From Hevea brasiliensis (Eukaryota; Streptophyta; Magnoliopsida; Malpighiales; Euphorbiaceae): a stretch of DNA of 64,000 nt. The DNA is taken from assembly GCF_030052815.1 (NCBI RefSeq), contig NC_079507.1:14282141-14346140 (forward strand), read 5' to 3'. Within the stretch, counting starts at the first letter, position 1, and every line of letters begins with the position of its first letter. The translations under genes were made by a program, and so were the position numbers. The notes under the pieces were generated by a model that did no database searches, was not told the DNA's origin, and saw nothing but the letters and a program-made list of their open reading frames with translations. Positions 33,782 to 45,417 of the stretch are shown here, in pieces.

Positions 33782-35024
33782 TTCTTAACTGAGATATGTA
33801 TATGTGTAAAAAGAAAAAAATCAATTTTGATTTGTTAGTGACTAGTCTTTTTAAAATTAATTTTGGAAGAGTTTGTCAGTGAAAAGTATTTGCTAGCACA
33901 CAAGAATTTGTAAAGTTAATTAGTAAGCCTAATTATGTAAGGAAAGAGAACCTAAAAGTAAGTTATAGTAATATAGCTACCTTAGATGCGGGTATGGATA
34001 TTACTGCTGATAGATGTCAGTGGGTACCATAATCAAAATAAGTCCAAGATATTAGTGAATTTAAAAGAAATAAGATATAGGGAAGTTTGATCTATTGGGA
34101 TGTATCATAGTAACTATGCAATATTCTTGAAGTTTGTATTGTAAGCTGCAGATTACAGTACTGACTTGGGATTCATTGTGTAGAGCTACGTATTACCCAA
34201 TAATATATAAGGATAAGAATAGTTGCAAACGGCATCTGTTTTAGTACAGTTCTGATAAGATAAAGTTTTCTTATTGGAAAGGAGTTTGAAAATCCTAACC
34301 TGGGATTTAAAACTCTAAAGTTAGAATATTGAAAGGTTATAGTTCAGTATAAAAGAAAATAATGACTATACATCAGTGCAAAATAAGCTATAGAATATCG
34401 ATAGATAAAAAATAAATAGAACAGTAAGAAATGAGAAAAATACTAGATGAGGAATTGCTACCAAGGCAAGCAATTTACTTAAGATGCGTAATGATATTCC
34501 GAATTATTTTATCAAGAAAGAAATAAGTTAAACCAAAGCAAACAAGATAGTGCAAAATAGCACATAGGCCTTGGTCATAAATGGAGATGGTAAGATAATG
34601 GTTATGGACCTGTGGCCAAGAAAGAAACGACTACAAAAGAAAATAATTGCTAAAACAACAGCAAGAAAAGAGTAAAATATTCTAAACTAAACTGAAGGTT
34701 ACATCAAATTATTAAGAGATTTGATAAGAAAAGAGTAAAACTAAGTTCTCACCCATAGGATCACACGAGGTCCTAGAAAAGTGGATCCACTAGCACACAG
34801 ATTTGCTTACATCCAAAATTGAAATGAATTTGAATCTAACTTATGACAGAAGCTCATAAGGAACATGACACACGAGGTAAGCAATCGATGAGTAAATAGC
34901 GTTGGTTAAAGTGCTATGGACCATTATTCCGATTATGAAGCTAAGTAGAATTGTGAGAAAAACATGAGAAAACAAAATGAATGACTATTTGAGGACAGAT
35001 AGTGGACACAATTTCGAGGACGAA
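33782..35024 (+). other. element B decayed interior where pol is missing
   Basis: About 1.2 kb of AT-rich sequence without protease, RT, RNase H or integrase motifs. At its end a short frame giving NFEDEIILRGGE-like residues marks the normal C-terminus of this polyprotein type. Internal deletion removed the middle. Confidence 0.6.
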
Positions 35025-35028
35025 ATTA

Positions 35029-35046
35029 TTTTAAGGGGGGGAGAAT
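35029..35046 (+). other. polypurine tract of element B
   Basis: AAGGGGGGGAGAAT abuts the 3' LTR start at 35047. Confidence 0.85.
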
Positions 35047-38000
35047 TGTCATACCCCTATTTGTATGGCTAGGTATATTTCACTGTTCCGGTGATCAGAG
35101 TCAGTCCGGACAATTAAGGGGATTAGAACCACACTTAAGACAACTTGATAAGCCATAAACACAAATAATTAGTAATTGTCAAATAGTTAAGTACAAATAA
35201 GAAAAACAGAACACAAGAAGTTAAACGAGCCAAGAGTCACAGCGATGGATGACCTTCTCGGGAACGACTGCTAAGTCGATTTAAACTCAAATTTTAAACC
35301 GTAAAATGTGACTCCGCGGTTCTTAGGACCATTACGAACACAGTGGATAAGAGAAAATCAAGAAAAAAATTTGTTAAGCTAGTCAAATAATTAGGTCAGG
35401 GATCCGAAAGAAATATTGAATTATTTGCAAACCGGGTTGAACCTGCGAGGGGCAATTTGGTCAATTGACCCCGAGAGCTGACTCCTGACCTAACTATCAA
35501 ATAAAATTGGAGAAAAGCAAAATTCGGAGTCGAGAATTAAATTAAAGAACTAATAGAAAAATAAATAGAAAAAAAAAATAAAAAAGGTGTAGAAAGATGA
35601 CATCATGCATGATGCCATAAATGTTATAATTAATAAATTCAATTATATTGATTTTTGGTCTTCCATAAGATAAAGACATAAAGAAAAGAAAAAGAAAAAA
35701 AGAAAACAAAATTGGTCTTCTTCCATTCTTGCCGCCTCACTCTCTCCCTCACTTAAACCACCATTAAAGCTCATTTTGAGCTTGAAGAACCCTAAATCCC
35801 AACTTAGAAAATTTACTTACCAACCTTAAACCTTGTTGATTTCACTTGAAAAGAAGTTTGAGCAAGAAAAGGAAAGGAAAAAAAAAAAAAAGAAGAGAAT
35901 TGAGGAAGAGGAATTTCAAGTGAGGTAAGCAATCTAAATTGAAAATTTTAGTTTATTGGTTATGTTTGTGGTTTGAGCAACCTAGAAATTTATTTAAAAT
36001 AAAAAGAAAACATTTGTAGAGGACCAAAGGGAATTTTAGCCAGCCATGGATGTATGAGAATATGATGTATTTTGAATGAATTAAATTTGTTAATAAGCTT
36101 GTATAAAAGTAGTAGTAAGATTGAAATGCTTAAATGTGATTAAATGCAACAATTTAGTGAATTAGGGTTTTAGACATTAGGGTTTAGAGACCAAAAATGT
36201 GAGAAACTTGTAAATGATGTCTTGGACCTATTTTGAAGTGAAAAATGGTCAATGATGACCAAATGAAATGTGTTGGAATGGTTGGAATTAAGGCCAAATT
36301 CGGATGAAGTATGGTCATGCTACTGGCAGCAAGACCAAGTTACGTTTGAGGGACCAAAAATGAAATTTTACAAGTCCAATTGGTATGAGACCAATTGGGA
36401 ATGAAAATAGACACTAAATGACACAATTTTCATTTAGGAAGCATGCTCAATGACCAAAACCTAGTGAACAAATTGACCAAACTTGGAAAATCTTAGTTTG
36501 TCCCTGTACAAACTGACCAAATGAATAGTGTTTGTTTATTTGATCATAACTTGAGCTAAGCAGGTCAAAATAACCTGAAATTTTACTAGTGGTTAGATGA
36601 GATATAGACCTAAAACTTTCATGAAGAACACAAACCCAAATTATGCCATTAACCAAGTCTTTTGGCCACCCAAAATTGGTGACCCAAAACTCCAAGAACC
36701 AAAATTTGCCCAGAAAACTGGGTAGAGTCCAATCCGGTAGTCATAGTTCAAATAGCTATAACTTGAGCTACAAAACTCCAATTGGAGTGATTCAAAAAGG
36801 AGAATAAACTTAAGACAATAGGGAACATTTCCTATGAAGAAAGTTTTGTCAAATTCTAACAGTAAAGTGACCAATGGAGCAGTGCAACTTAGGACACAAA
36901 AACTAAAAAATTGCAAATTTGCCTAAAAGACTTAGAATTTGAGTAAACAACCAAAACTAACAAATTTAGTGACCAAAATGTGGTATGGTGGTAAAGTTGG
37001 AATTCCCATACCTATTAAGCCTTATAAAGTCAACAAATTGACTTGAATAGTACCGTAAATAGTAACTCCAAAATGAAAATTTCCAAGAATGTTAGTTTAA
37101 GTATATTGGGGCTAAAATTATGTATTTATGAATTAATTATTGGATTTAGTGTGAAATAAGATACTGAAACACTATAAATTTTGTGTTTCAGCTGAAAAAG
37201 ACCAGGAAGGCCTAAAGGCGATTAAGTCCAGGTTTGTGCACAATAACTTTAAATTATTGTTTTCCCACTGAAAACTTGATTTGTATGCATTGTGTTAGTT
37301 ATGGGTTTTGAGAACTATGGTGTTGCCACTTGTTAATGGAAATTTGATTTTGAAAATTGATTGTGTTTGTGCACAATAAACTTAAAATTCTTTGTTTCTA
37401 CTTGACAATTCTTGAAATAAATGTTGTGAATAATTTTTATTGTTTTGGCTTTGAAAATATTATTTGAAAAATAGTGTGTTGCCTACTTTGCAAATGAAAA
37501 GTTTAGAATGAAATATGATTTATGAATTGTATAAAATATTTGAATAACTTGATTTAAATTGTTTTTAATTCACACTTGGCATGGCAATACTAATATGTTC
37601 CTCCTCCACTTATGGGGTGAGTATGATATTTGATCAGTTTCCTCCCTCTCTGGCTTCCCAGTCTAAGGGGTGAGTGTGGATGAGTACTCATTAGCTAGCT
37701 AGCCACCTCCCTCATTGATTTTGATTAGTGAGAGTGTTTGCTTTATCGTGATGTACACACAACATGTTTGGAAATTTTGTGTCATGGCCTAAGTTGTGTT
37801 ATTGTTTGGCAACACTATGTTTATTAAATTGTTTGATCAAGTTGTGCTCTATATTAAGCTTTGAAAATTATGATTTGTTATAAATATGATTTGAGAAAAA
37901 AAAATTGTAAAATGCGATTATGAGATTTTTGAATGATGATTTATTCATAAATGTTTCATATTAAGCATTTTATGCTTTATTGTGCACCACTGGGTATTTA

Positions 38001-38635
38001 TATACTCAGCGATAGCTTTAACTTACTGTCGCAAATAGAGAAAAGGACATAGCAGCAGAGCGAGCTACTACAGTTAGAGAAGAGCACAATTGAAGAATTT
38101 TTGTACGAGTATTTGTCTATACCCTAGTAGTTTAGTTTGATGTAAATATGATAGTATGCATATGTATCTCTGTAATTTGAGCAGTTGTACAAATAAAATT
38201 ATAATAATATTATTTTTGAGATTTTGCATCTATAAATTAACTTATGACTGTAAATTAATGGTTTAAAATGCAATGCGCATGAGTTATGAAATGTTTTGAG
38301 ATATTAATTCTTGATTTGAAATTTGGATTTTAAATTGAAGTGTTGCTGTTGATTTGAAGTTTGGTGGTTGTAAATGGAGTTGTGATTGAAAAATATATTG
38401 GGAGTGTTTCTATTTTTAGGTTTTGAAGAACTGTTTTCTCAAAATACAGATGGCACTCTGTGGAAAGTTCTGTAAAAATTGTGGAGATTTTAAATATCCA
38501 AAAATTTGATTTATGTCTGGACTCTAAATGAAGGTTTTTAATATTTGAAAAAAATTTTACCCACCAATTCCAAAACGAACGAAAATTGTTTTAAAATCCT
38601 TTGTAGTATATTTAATGGAGGAGTAAGGTGTCATA
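35047..38635 (+). repeat. 3' LTR of element B (3589 bp, end damaged)
   Basis: Starts TGTCATACCCC and matches the 5' LTR closely. Near 38619 about 75-80 bases present in the 5' LTR are missing, and the end reads GGTGTCATA instead of ...CA. The CATCT duplication still follows at once, so these are later mutations. Confidence 0.85.
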
Positions 38636-38640
38636 CATCT

Positions 38641-40020
38641 TGGTCAAGGATAGAGAAAATACCAGCTACTACATCTTATGTTTCAGCCTCCTCTCTCTAT
38701 TTTATGGTATAGACTCTAGCTGGTGCACCACTTGATTTTGGTTGGTTAACAATACTCTAACTTCCATGAGTGCTACCAGGACCCCTACCTCTGCCTCTAC
38801 CTCGACCAGTTGGCTGTGACCCTCTAGGTGCAAAGACTTGGGTTGATCCCTCAGATGTAGCAGAAGGTCCAGATTGGCGTGGACTAGTACAATCCTTAGC
38901 AAAATGTCCGCTCTCTCTGCAGTTAAAATAAGTACCGGTGTCCTTGAAACACACCCCACCGTGTGTTCTACCATAAGTCTCACACTGCCGGACTGATAAA
39001 GCTCCTCTAGATGCCTACTGGGTCTGCTGACCAGACTGGGGTGGTCTTTGGCCAGAGAATCTACCTTTGCCAGATTTGCGAGAGCTGGATCCCCCCAAAC
39101 TGTTTCCTCTTCCTAGAACCACTCTCAGTAGCCTGGCCCGTAGCCTTTTCAATCTTTTCTTTCTCTTGAGTGCCCTTCTTCACCACCCCTTTTGATTCTA
39201 TCTTTTTCAGTTCCAGGGCTTGTGAAATCAACTCAGAAAAATTCTGGTGTCTGAATCCCACAACTTGAATTCTTAAGCTAGGCCTCAACCTAGCCTCAAA
39301 CCTCTTACATCTGTCTCTAGGGATGGAGACTAAGCTTCCAGCATAATGACTTAGCCTTGAAAAGTCTCGCTCATACTCTACTATTGTTTTGTCCCCTTGC
39401 TTCAAGCTCATGACTTCTTGCAATTTCATATCTACATAAGCATCGGGAACCCATTTCTGCCTGAATTCCCTCAGGAAGTCTATCCATGTCAGCACAGGTG
39501 GCTCAACCAGGCTGTGGGGGATGGTCTTCCACCATTCATATGCATCCCCTTGCAATAGAGAAACAGAGTGCTCGAACTTCAGCTCTTCTACACATTGCAG
39601 TTTTCTGAAAACCTGTTCCATTCTCTCTAACAACTGTTCTGCCTCCATTGGATCCACAGTGCCCTTAAACTCGGTGGCCCTAAATTTCATTAATTTTTCA
39701 TATTGCCGAGTCCAGGGCTGTGGTTATGCTGCAGGTGCTTGCATCTAAGCTTGAGGTGGCACATTTCCCGCCATTTGTTGGAAAAACGCAGCCATCTGCA
39801 GTGCAAACTGAGCAGAAAACTGCGGTGCTAGAGTGGCTGACCCACTGATGTTTTGGAGTGCTGGGGCTTCCCCTTGGACCTTAGCCTCGACAGATTGCTC
39901 CATGGAACAATCTCCCTCTTCCATTCCGTTTCTTAAAAATTTATACTTCCTGAGATCAAACATAAGGAGGTTGACCTCTGTTAGTGCATATTCATGATGT
40001 AAATATGTCATATGTATCAA
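38641..40020 (-). pseudogene. element C gag
   Basis: Minus strand. 40020-39745 gives the N-terminal acidic, Ala/Gln-rich part. After two stops, 39690-39061 gives 209 residues of capsid domain (LLQGDAYEWWKT, FLREFRQKWVPDAY, FSRLSHYAGS). A frameshift leads to a zinc knuckle (YFNCRESGHFAKDC, 38954-38890) and an RGRGRGRGPGS tail. It is the same gene as the gag of element B. Element B is inserted downstream of it, before the protease. Stops and shifts prevent function. Confidence 0.88.
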
Positions 40021-40089
40021 TTAAAGACACTTGAGTAGTTGTACTTATCAAAGAAATGTTCACATACATAGTCAAAATTTATTGCAAAA

Positions 40090-40105
40090 CCATGCTCTGA
40101 TACCA
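40090..40105 (-). other. primer-binding site of element C
   Basis: The minus strand reads TGGTATCAGAGCATGG, the initiator tRNA-Met complement, eight bases from the 5' LTR end at 40114. Confidence 0.88.
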
Positions 40106-41458
40106 CTAAAACATGTAACACCTTACCCCTCTGTAAGGCATAACATGATCCCATAGAATACCTAATGAATTATCGAACTTCACCTACCGATAACTCATTA
40201 AGTACCCTACAAGGGATTTAAAAACAAATTTCTTACTTTTTAGAAGTGGTGAGTATTTTCTAATAGGTATTAAACATTTAATTAAAGTTTATTAATTAGT
40301 TAAAATTTTTGTCCCTTTTTATTTTTTCACAAATTTTAGAAAAATTTTGGCAGAGTATCGTCTGTATTTTGAGAAAACAGTTCTTCAAAAACATATAAAA
40401 ACACTTCTAATAATTATTTTCATAACTCCCAACCCAAATCAACTCAAGTCAACACAATTTAATTCAATTCCACAACTCAACCAAAAATTTGTCATCTCAA
40501 AATACTTCACAAATTCATTCACATTGCATATAGTACTTAATTTACAAATACATATCTTAATTTATAAAAAGAAAATCCAAAATAATATTATTACAATTTA
40601 CTATACAACTGCTCAACTTTTCATTAATATATAAGACATTATAATATTTACATCAAATAACTACAGGGGTATAAATAAATACCCATACAAAAATATTAGC
40701 GAAGTCCTTGTCAATTCAGCAGCTCACCCTGCTGCTTTCTCCTTGCCCTTATCTATGATAGCAAAATAAGCTATCGCTGAGTATAAAAATACTCAGTGGT
40801 GCACAATAAAAATTTGAAATGCAATACATAAAACATTCATTGACAAATCACAATTTAAATATTTCATAATTATCAAAACTTATTATAGCACAATTTTGGT
40901 CAAACAATTTAATAAACATAGTGTTGACAATTCATACACAACTTAAGCCATGACACAAAATTTCCGATCAATGCTACGTTGTACACCATGACAAAGCAAT
41001 CTACAACCCCACTAATTGAAATCAATGAGGGAGATGGCTAGCTAGCTAGCATTAGCTAGCTAGAGTACTCATTCGATCTACAACCTCAACTGGTAAACCA
41101 GAGAGGGAGGAAAATAATCGATCTCAACCCCATAAATGGAGGAGGAATAATAAGGCACTGTCATGCTAAGTGTGAATCAGAAATCAATTTAAAACAATTT
41201 ATTCAAATATTGCATGCAAAATCAAATCAATTTCCAAAATCACATTTTTATTCACAAAGTAGCAACACAAAAGTTTTTAAACTCATAATTAACACGAAAA
41301 TTTCAAGGTGCATACTAAATCAAATTTTCAATGAGAAAATGCTTAAATAGGGTTTATTGTGCACAAACCTGACGTGAGTCACCTCTAGGCCTTGACTCAG
41401 TCTCTTAGACCTTCCGAGTCTTTTTTAGCTGAAACACGAAATTTATAGTGTCTCAGTA

Positions 41459-44400
41459 TGTAACATCCTCACTTTAGCTAGTCCGTATAGTCTACTGTTC
41501 CGGTGACCAGTGTCGGTCCAGACAGCTAGAACGTCTGGAAAAATATTTAAACTAAAGTGAGGAACCGTAATTAACTCAAATATTAATAAGAAAAATTTAG
41601 GAAAAATTTTAGAAATAAAATACAACCAAGTTAAATGAGCCGGTGCCCTAGCGATGGGTAACCTAGTGAGAAGTTGCGGTTCTAGCAACTAGGAGCCCTA
41701 GACTAGGGAGAAAATTCATAAAATAATTTTTGGGACTTCAGAGAAGAGTCATTGAGGTTTCTAAGGGATTAGAATGCCAAGAAAAGGCTTAGAAAATTTT
41801 TTCAATCGGTACAGACAATTTTGTGCCGTTAAGCCAAACAGAGGGCATTTTGGTCATTTCGCCTTCAGAGACGATTTTTGACCGACTTGTCCAGTTAAGT
41901 AAATAATTATTATGATCTAAAATGTGAATAAATATTGTTGAAAATTGAATTGAAAATGAGTAGAAAAGAAAAGAAAAGAAAATGAAAGAAAATACCTAAT
42001 TATGACTTCATATGATGTCATTAGAATGCTCCCACCAATCACCATTTAATAAGTAATCATAAAAGAGATAAAAAGGGATAAAAACAAATGAAAAACTCAT
42101 TCATCTTCCCCATTTTCTGCAGCTAGCCGAGACTCCATTAGAGCACACTTTACCATTTTTTTTCTTTCACTTAATTTCCTAGCTAAACTTACCCCATAAC
42201 CTTAGGACCTCTTCACTAAAAATGTTCCCTACACCTTGAGGAAGCTTTTGGGCAGCCATTTGAAGAGGAAAAATTGAAGTTGACAAGAAGGAGAAAGAGC
42301 CAAGTCAAGGTTAGTGCATATTAACCTTTAAATCTTGTTTATTCCTTAAAAGTTAGCTTAAATATGAGCAAATGATTAAGAGATTGAAAGAAATCATGTA
42401 TAAAAGTGAGAGGAAAAATTTGGGCAGCAACCATAAAAGGAGGAATTGAAGTGTTTTGTTGCTAGTAAACTTGATAAATTTCTTGAATATGATGATAAGT
42501 ATGGTTAGTATATTCAATTGGTTTGTGTGGCATGAATTTTGAAATTTGAGCTAGGGTTTTGAGGAGAAATTTGGGATTTGCTAAATTGTTGATAAATTGA
42601 TGATACTGAGATTAATTATGGATTATTTGAAGTGTATTGAATGTGATTGAAGTTGGTAGTAGTGTGGAATGGGAGGTATTGGAAGTGTTGTGTTCATGCA
42701 GGATTTTCTGAACTTTGAGTCCAGTACGTAAATGTGACCATAAGTAGAGATAGGTTACTCCAATTGGTGTGAGGCCAATTGGACATTAAACTTAGGACAT
42801 AATGAAACATTTTTGGTGAAGAAACCCTGCCCAGAAAACCCACCTAAGTTGACCTAAAAATTGCTTCAATCCGGGTAACATACAAGCTGTCCCTGGAAAA
42901 TGACCAAATGAACAATATTTAATTATTTGATCATAACTCAGTGTAGAAAGGTCCAATTAACCTAAAATTTTACCAGCAGAAAGTTGAGACTTTGACCTAT
43001 AACTTTCATGAAGAACACAAATCCAAATTCTAATCATAACCTAGTCAAATGGCCAACCAAACTTAGGTCACCAAATCTGGCAGAACCAAATTGCCCAAAA
43101 AAATCTGGGTACAGGTCAATCCGGCCAGTTATGGTAAAATGACCATAACTTGAGCTACAAAACTCCAAAAGGAGTGATTCAAAAAGGGAATTAAAGAAGA
43201 CACAATAGGGAACAACTTTGATGAAGAAAGGTTAGCCCAGTTTCCACTCTAAAATTATCCAATGAAATAGTAAACTTAGGTAATAAAAACTAAAAATTTA
43301 GAAATGCATCTAGGGGACTTTAAATTGCAATTGGCAATTAATACTAGCAAATGTAAAACTCAAAATGTGGGATCTTGTTGTAATTAGAATTAACATATCC
43401 ATTAAGTATGAAAAAGTTAACATTTTGGTTGACTAGTAAGGTAAATAGTAATCAAAATGATTAGCAAACTAAGATAAAGACTTAGAACCAATTCTAAGCT
43501 TAAATGCTTAGAATTGTATGACAAATGTGGACTATGCATCTTAATCAAAATTGTTAAAAGGAAATTAAGACCATAAATTTGAAATCCATGAAATGTTCAT
43601 GGATTACTTCAAACATGAAAAATAAGTCACCTAATTGATGTGAATAGATAGTTAGGGCTTATATGCCCATCACAAATGGAATTCATAAAATATTAGTAAC
43701 TCAACTTGAAATATAAAATTTGTAATTACATGAGTAGATTTTTGAATGTGTAAATGAGAAAGGAAAAATGTTTTGAATACAATGGTACATGTGAACCATT
43801 GTTTAGAATTGTGATCAAATGAATGTAAGAATTATAATTGAAATTTATCATGAAATAATGAAGTCATAAAACACAACATATTAATATTTGATGATATTAT
43901 GTGCCCTTGTATTGCCTAGACATGTGTATCAGATTGGATAGATTGGCATGCCAATAGGGTATTATTTTAGCAGTACTGCAAAAGGCTTTATGCCCGTATT
44001 CATGGCTTTATGCCCGCATTCATGGCTTTATGCCCGCACTCATGGCTTTTATGCCCGATTATGTGTTATAATGGCTTTTTAGCCATACTATCTGCATACG
44101 TGGTTGACATTCTGCGTCCCATGGTATGACGGCTCAAGGCACCGCGGTGTCCAGTGCCAACGACCCGTTATCCAGTTTAGTCAGCCTGTCATAGGTTACT
44201 TGGGCAGTGAAATTTATTGAAATAAGTTAAGAATATTAATAATTAAAAATATTAGAAATTAAATAAATGAGTAAGATGACCTAAAATAAATTAGAATAGT
44301 TATTTATTAGAAAGAATCAAAATGAACTGGACCGATATTAAAATTTACTTATTATGAAATAATCTGAGACAACCTAGAAAGTATTGAGAAAATGCTAAAA

Positions 44401-45417
44401 GATTAGCAAAGAAGATTGTAACATACATAAAAATTGCAAATGTGGCTTACATAATAATATAAGCATAAATTTATTATTTTTAGATCATTTTTTTTCTATG
44501 TACATTATTACTGTACATTGGCAAAATAAACATTTTCAAAGAAGACTAAATTAGAATAAAACATATTAAATTTTAGAAACCGCATGTGAAGTATAAATAA
44601 ATCTTAATTATTTGAATTATGTTTTATTTCTATCTTTATTTGTATATTATTTCCTTGTTATATTATTGCACCACTAAGCAGCAATGCTTAACGCGATGGA
44701 ATTGTTTTCTCGCGCAGGTACTGAAGGTAAAGCCCAGATAAAAATATTAAACAGAGATTTTGGAGTTCTGATCTACAAAAGTGTCTGAAGTATTCAAGGT
44801 TGTCACCTCCTCAGCAATGCATGTAGATAGGGCCCATATAGATTATATTTTATATTTTGTATAAAATGCTTAGATATTGTATTTTAATGTATATTATGAA
44901 CAGGTAATTAATAGGAATGCGATGTAAATTAATTAATTAATTAGCTTTCTCATATGTAATTAATTTATATATCATGTAAATTATGAAATTTTGTAATTAT
45001 TTTGTAAATTATGTAAATTAAGGAAATTTAAAAATTTTGCTTATGTAATTTGAGAATGTTTACATATGAATTGAGTATGAATGGAAATGTATGGAAATGA
45101 TTATGAAATTGAAATGTATGGATGAGATTTGAAATATGAGAAAATTATGAGAATGATTGATGAGATAATTATGATTAGCATGGATAAGATTTTATTTTGG
45201 AAATATTATTGAATTTCAAACAGGTGAATATTAAAATACGCCAAAAGATAATAAAATAGGGAAAACTCCACCGGTTTCTCCATAAAAAAATAATTGATAT
45301 TAAATTAAATGAATTCAAAATTATTTAAAAAAAATAAAGTAAGATAAGTTAGGGTGCTCCGGCACTGATTGTAGCACGCCTTGCTCGGCTACACTGTAGT
45401 CAGGTGAGGGGTGTTAC
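41459..45417 (+). mobile_element. solo LTR F (family II, 3959 bp) inserted in the 5' LTR of element C
   Basis: Flanked by CAGTA at 41454-41458 and 45418-45422. Runs TGTAACATCC to GGTGTTACA. It carries the tandem array at 43984-44060, the conserved block at 44092-44207 and the stem-loop CTAAGCA/TGCTTAA at 44674-44691. It has no internal coding domains. Closest relative here is H. Confidence 0.9.
43984..44060 (+). repeat. short tandem repeat array in LTR F
   Basis: Four units of about 20 bp on TTTATGCCCGTATTCATGGC with few changes, followed by the block also present in E and H. Confidence 0.85.

Larger units (their letters stand above)
24724..38635 (+). mobile_element. element B: internally deleted Ty3/gypsy element inserted in element C
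   Basis: Bounded by CATCT at 24719-24723 and 38636-38640. It has a 5' LTR (24724-28376), PBS, a gag gene split by solo LTR A, a noncoding remnant, a polypurine tract and a 3' LTR (35047-38635). Without A it is about 10 kb, with only about 2.7 kb between the LTRs. PR, RT, RNase H and integrase are missing, so it could move only with help from a complete relative. Its LTRs are the same family as those of C, but it points the opposite way. Confidence 0.9.

Noticed and set aside
24724..38635. Reading B plus its neighbours as one long complete element with pol
   Set aside because: The PR, RT and integrase frames are on the opposite strand and belong to C, as shown by the CATCT and ACTTA duplications.
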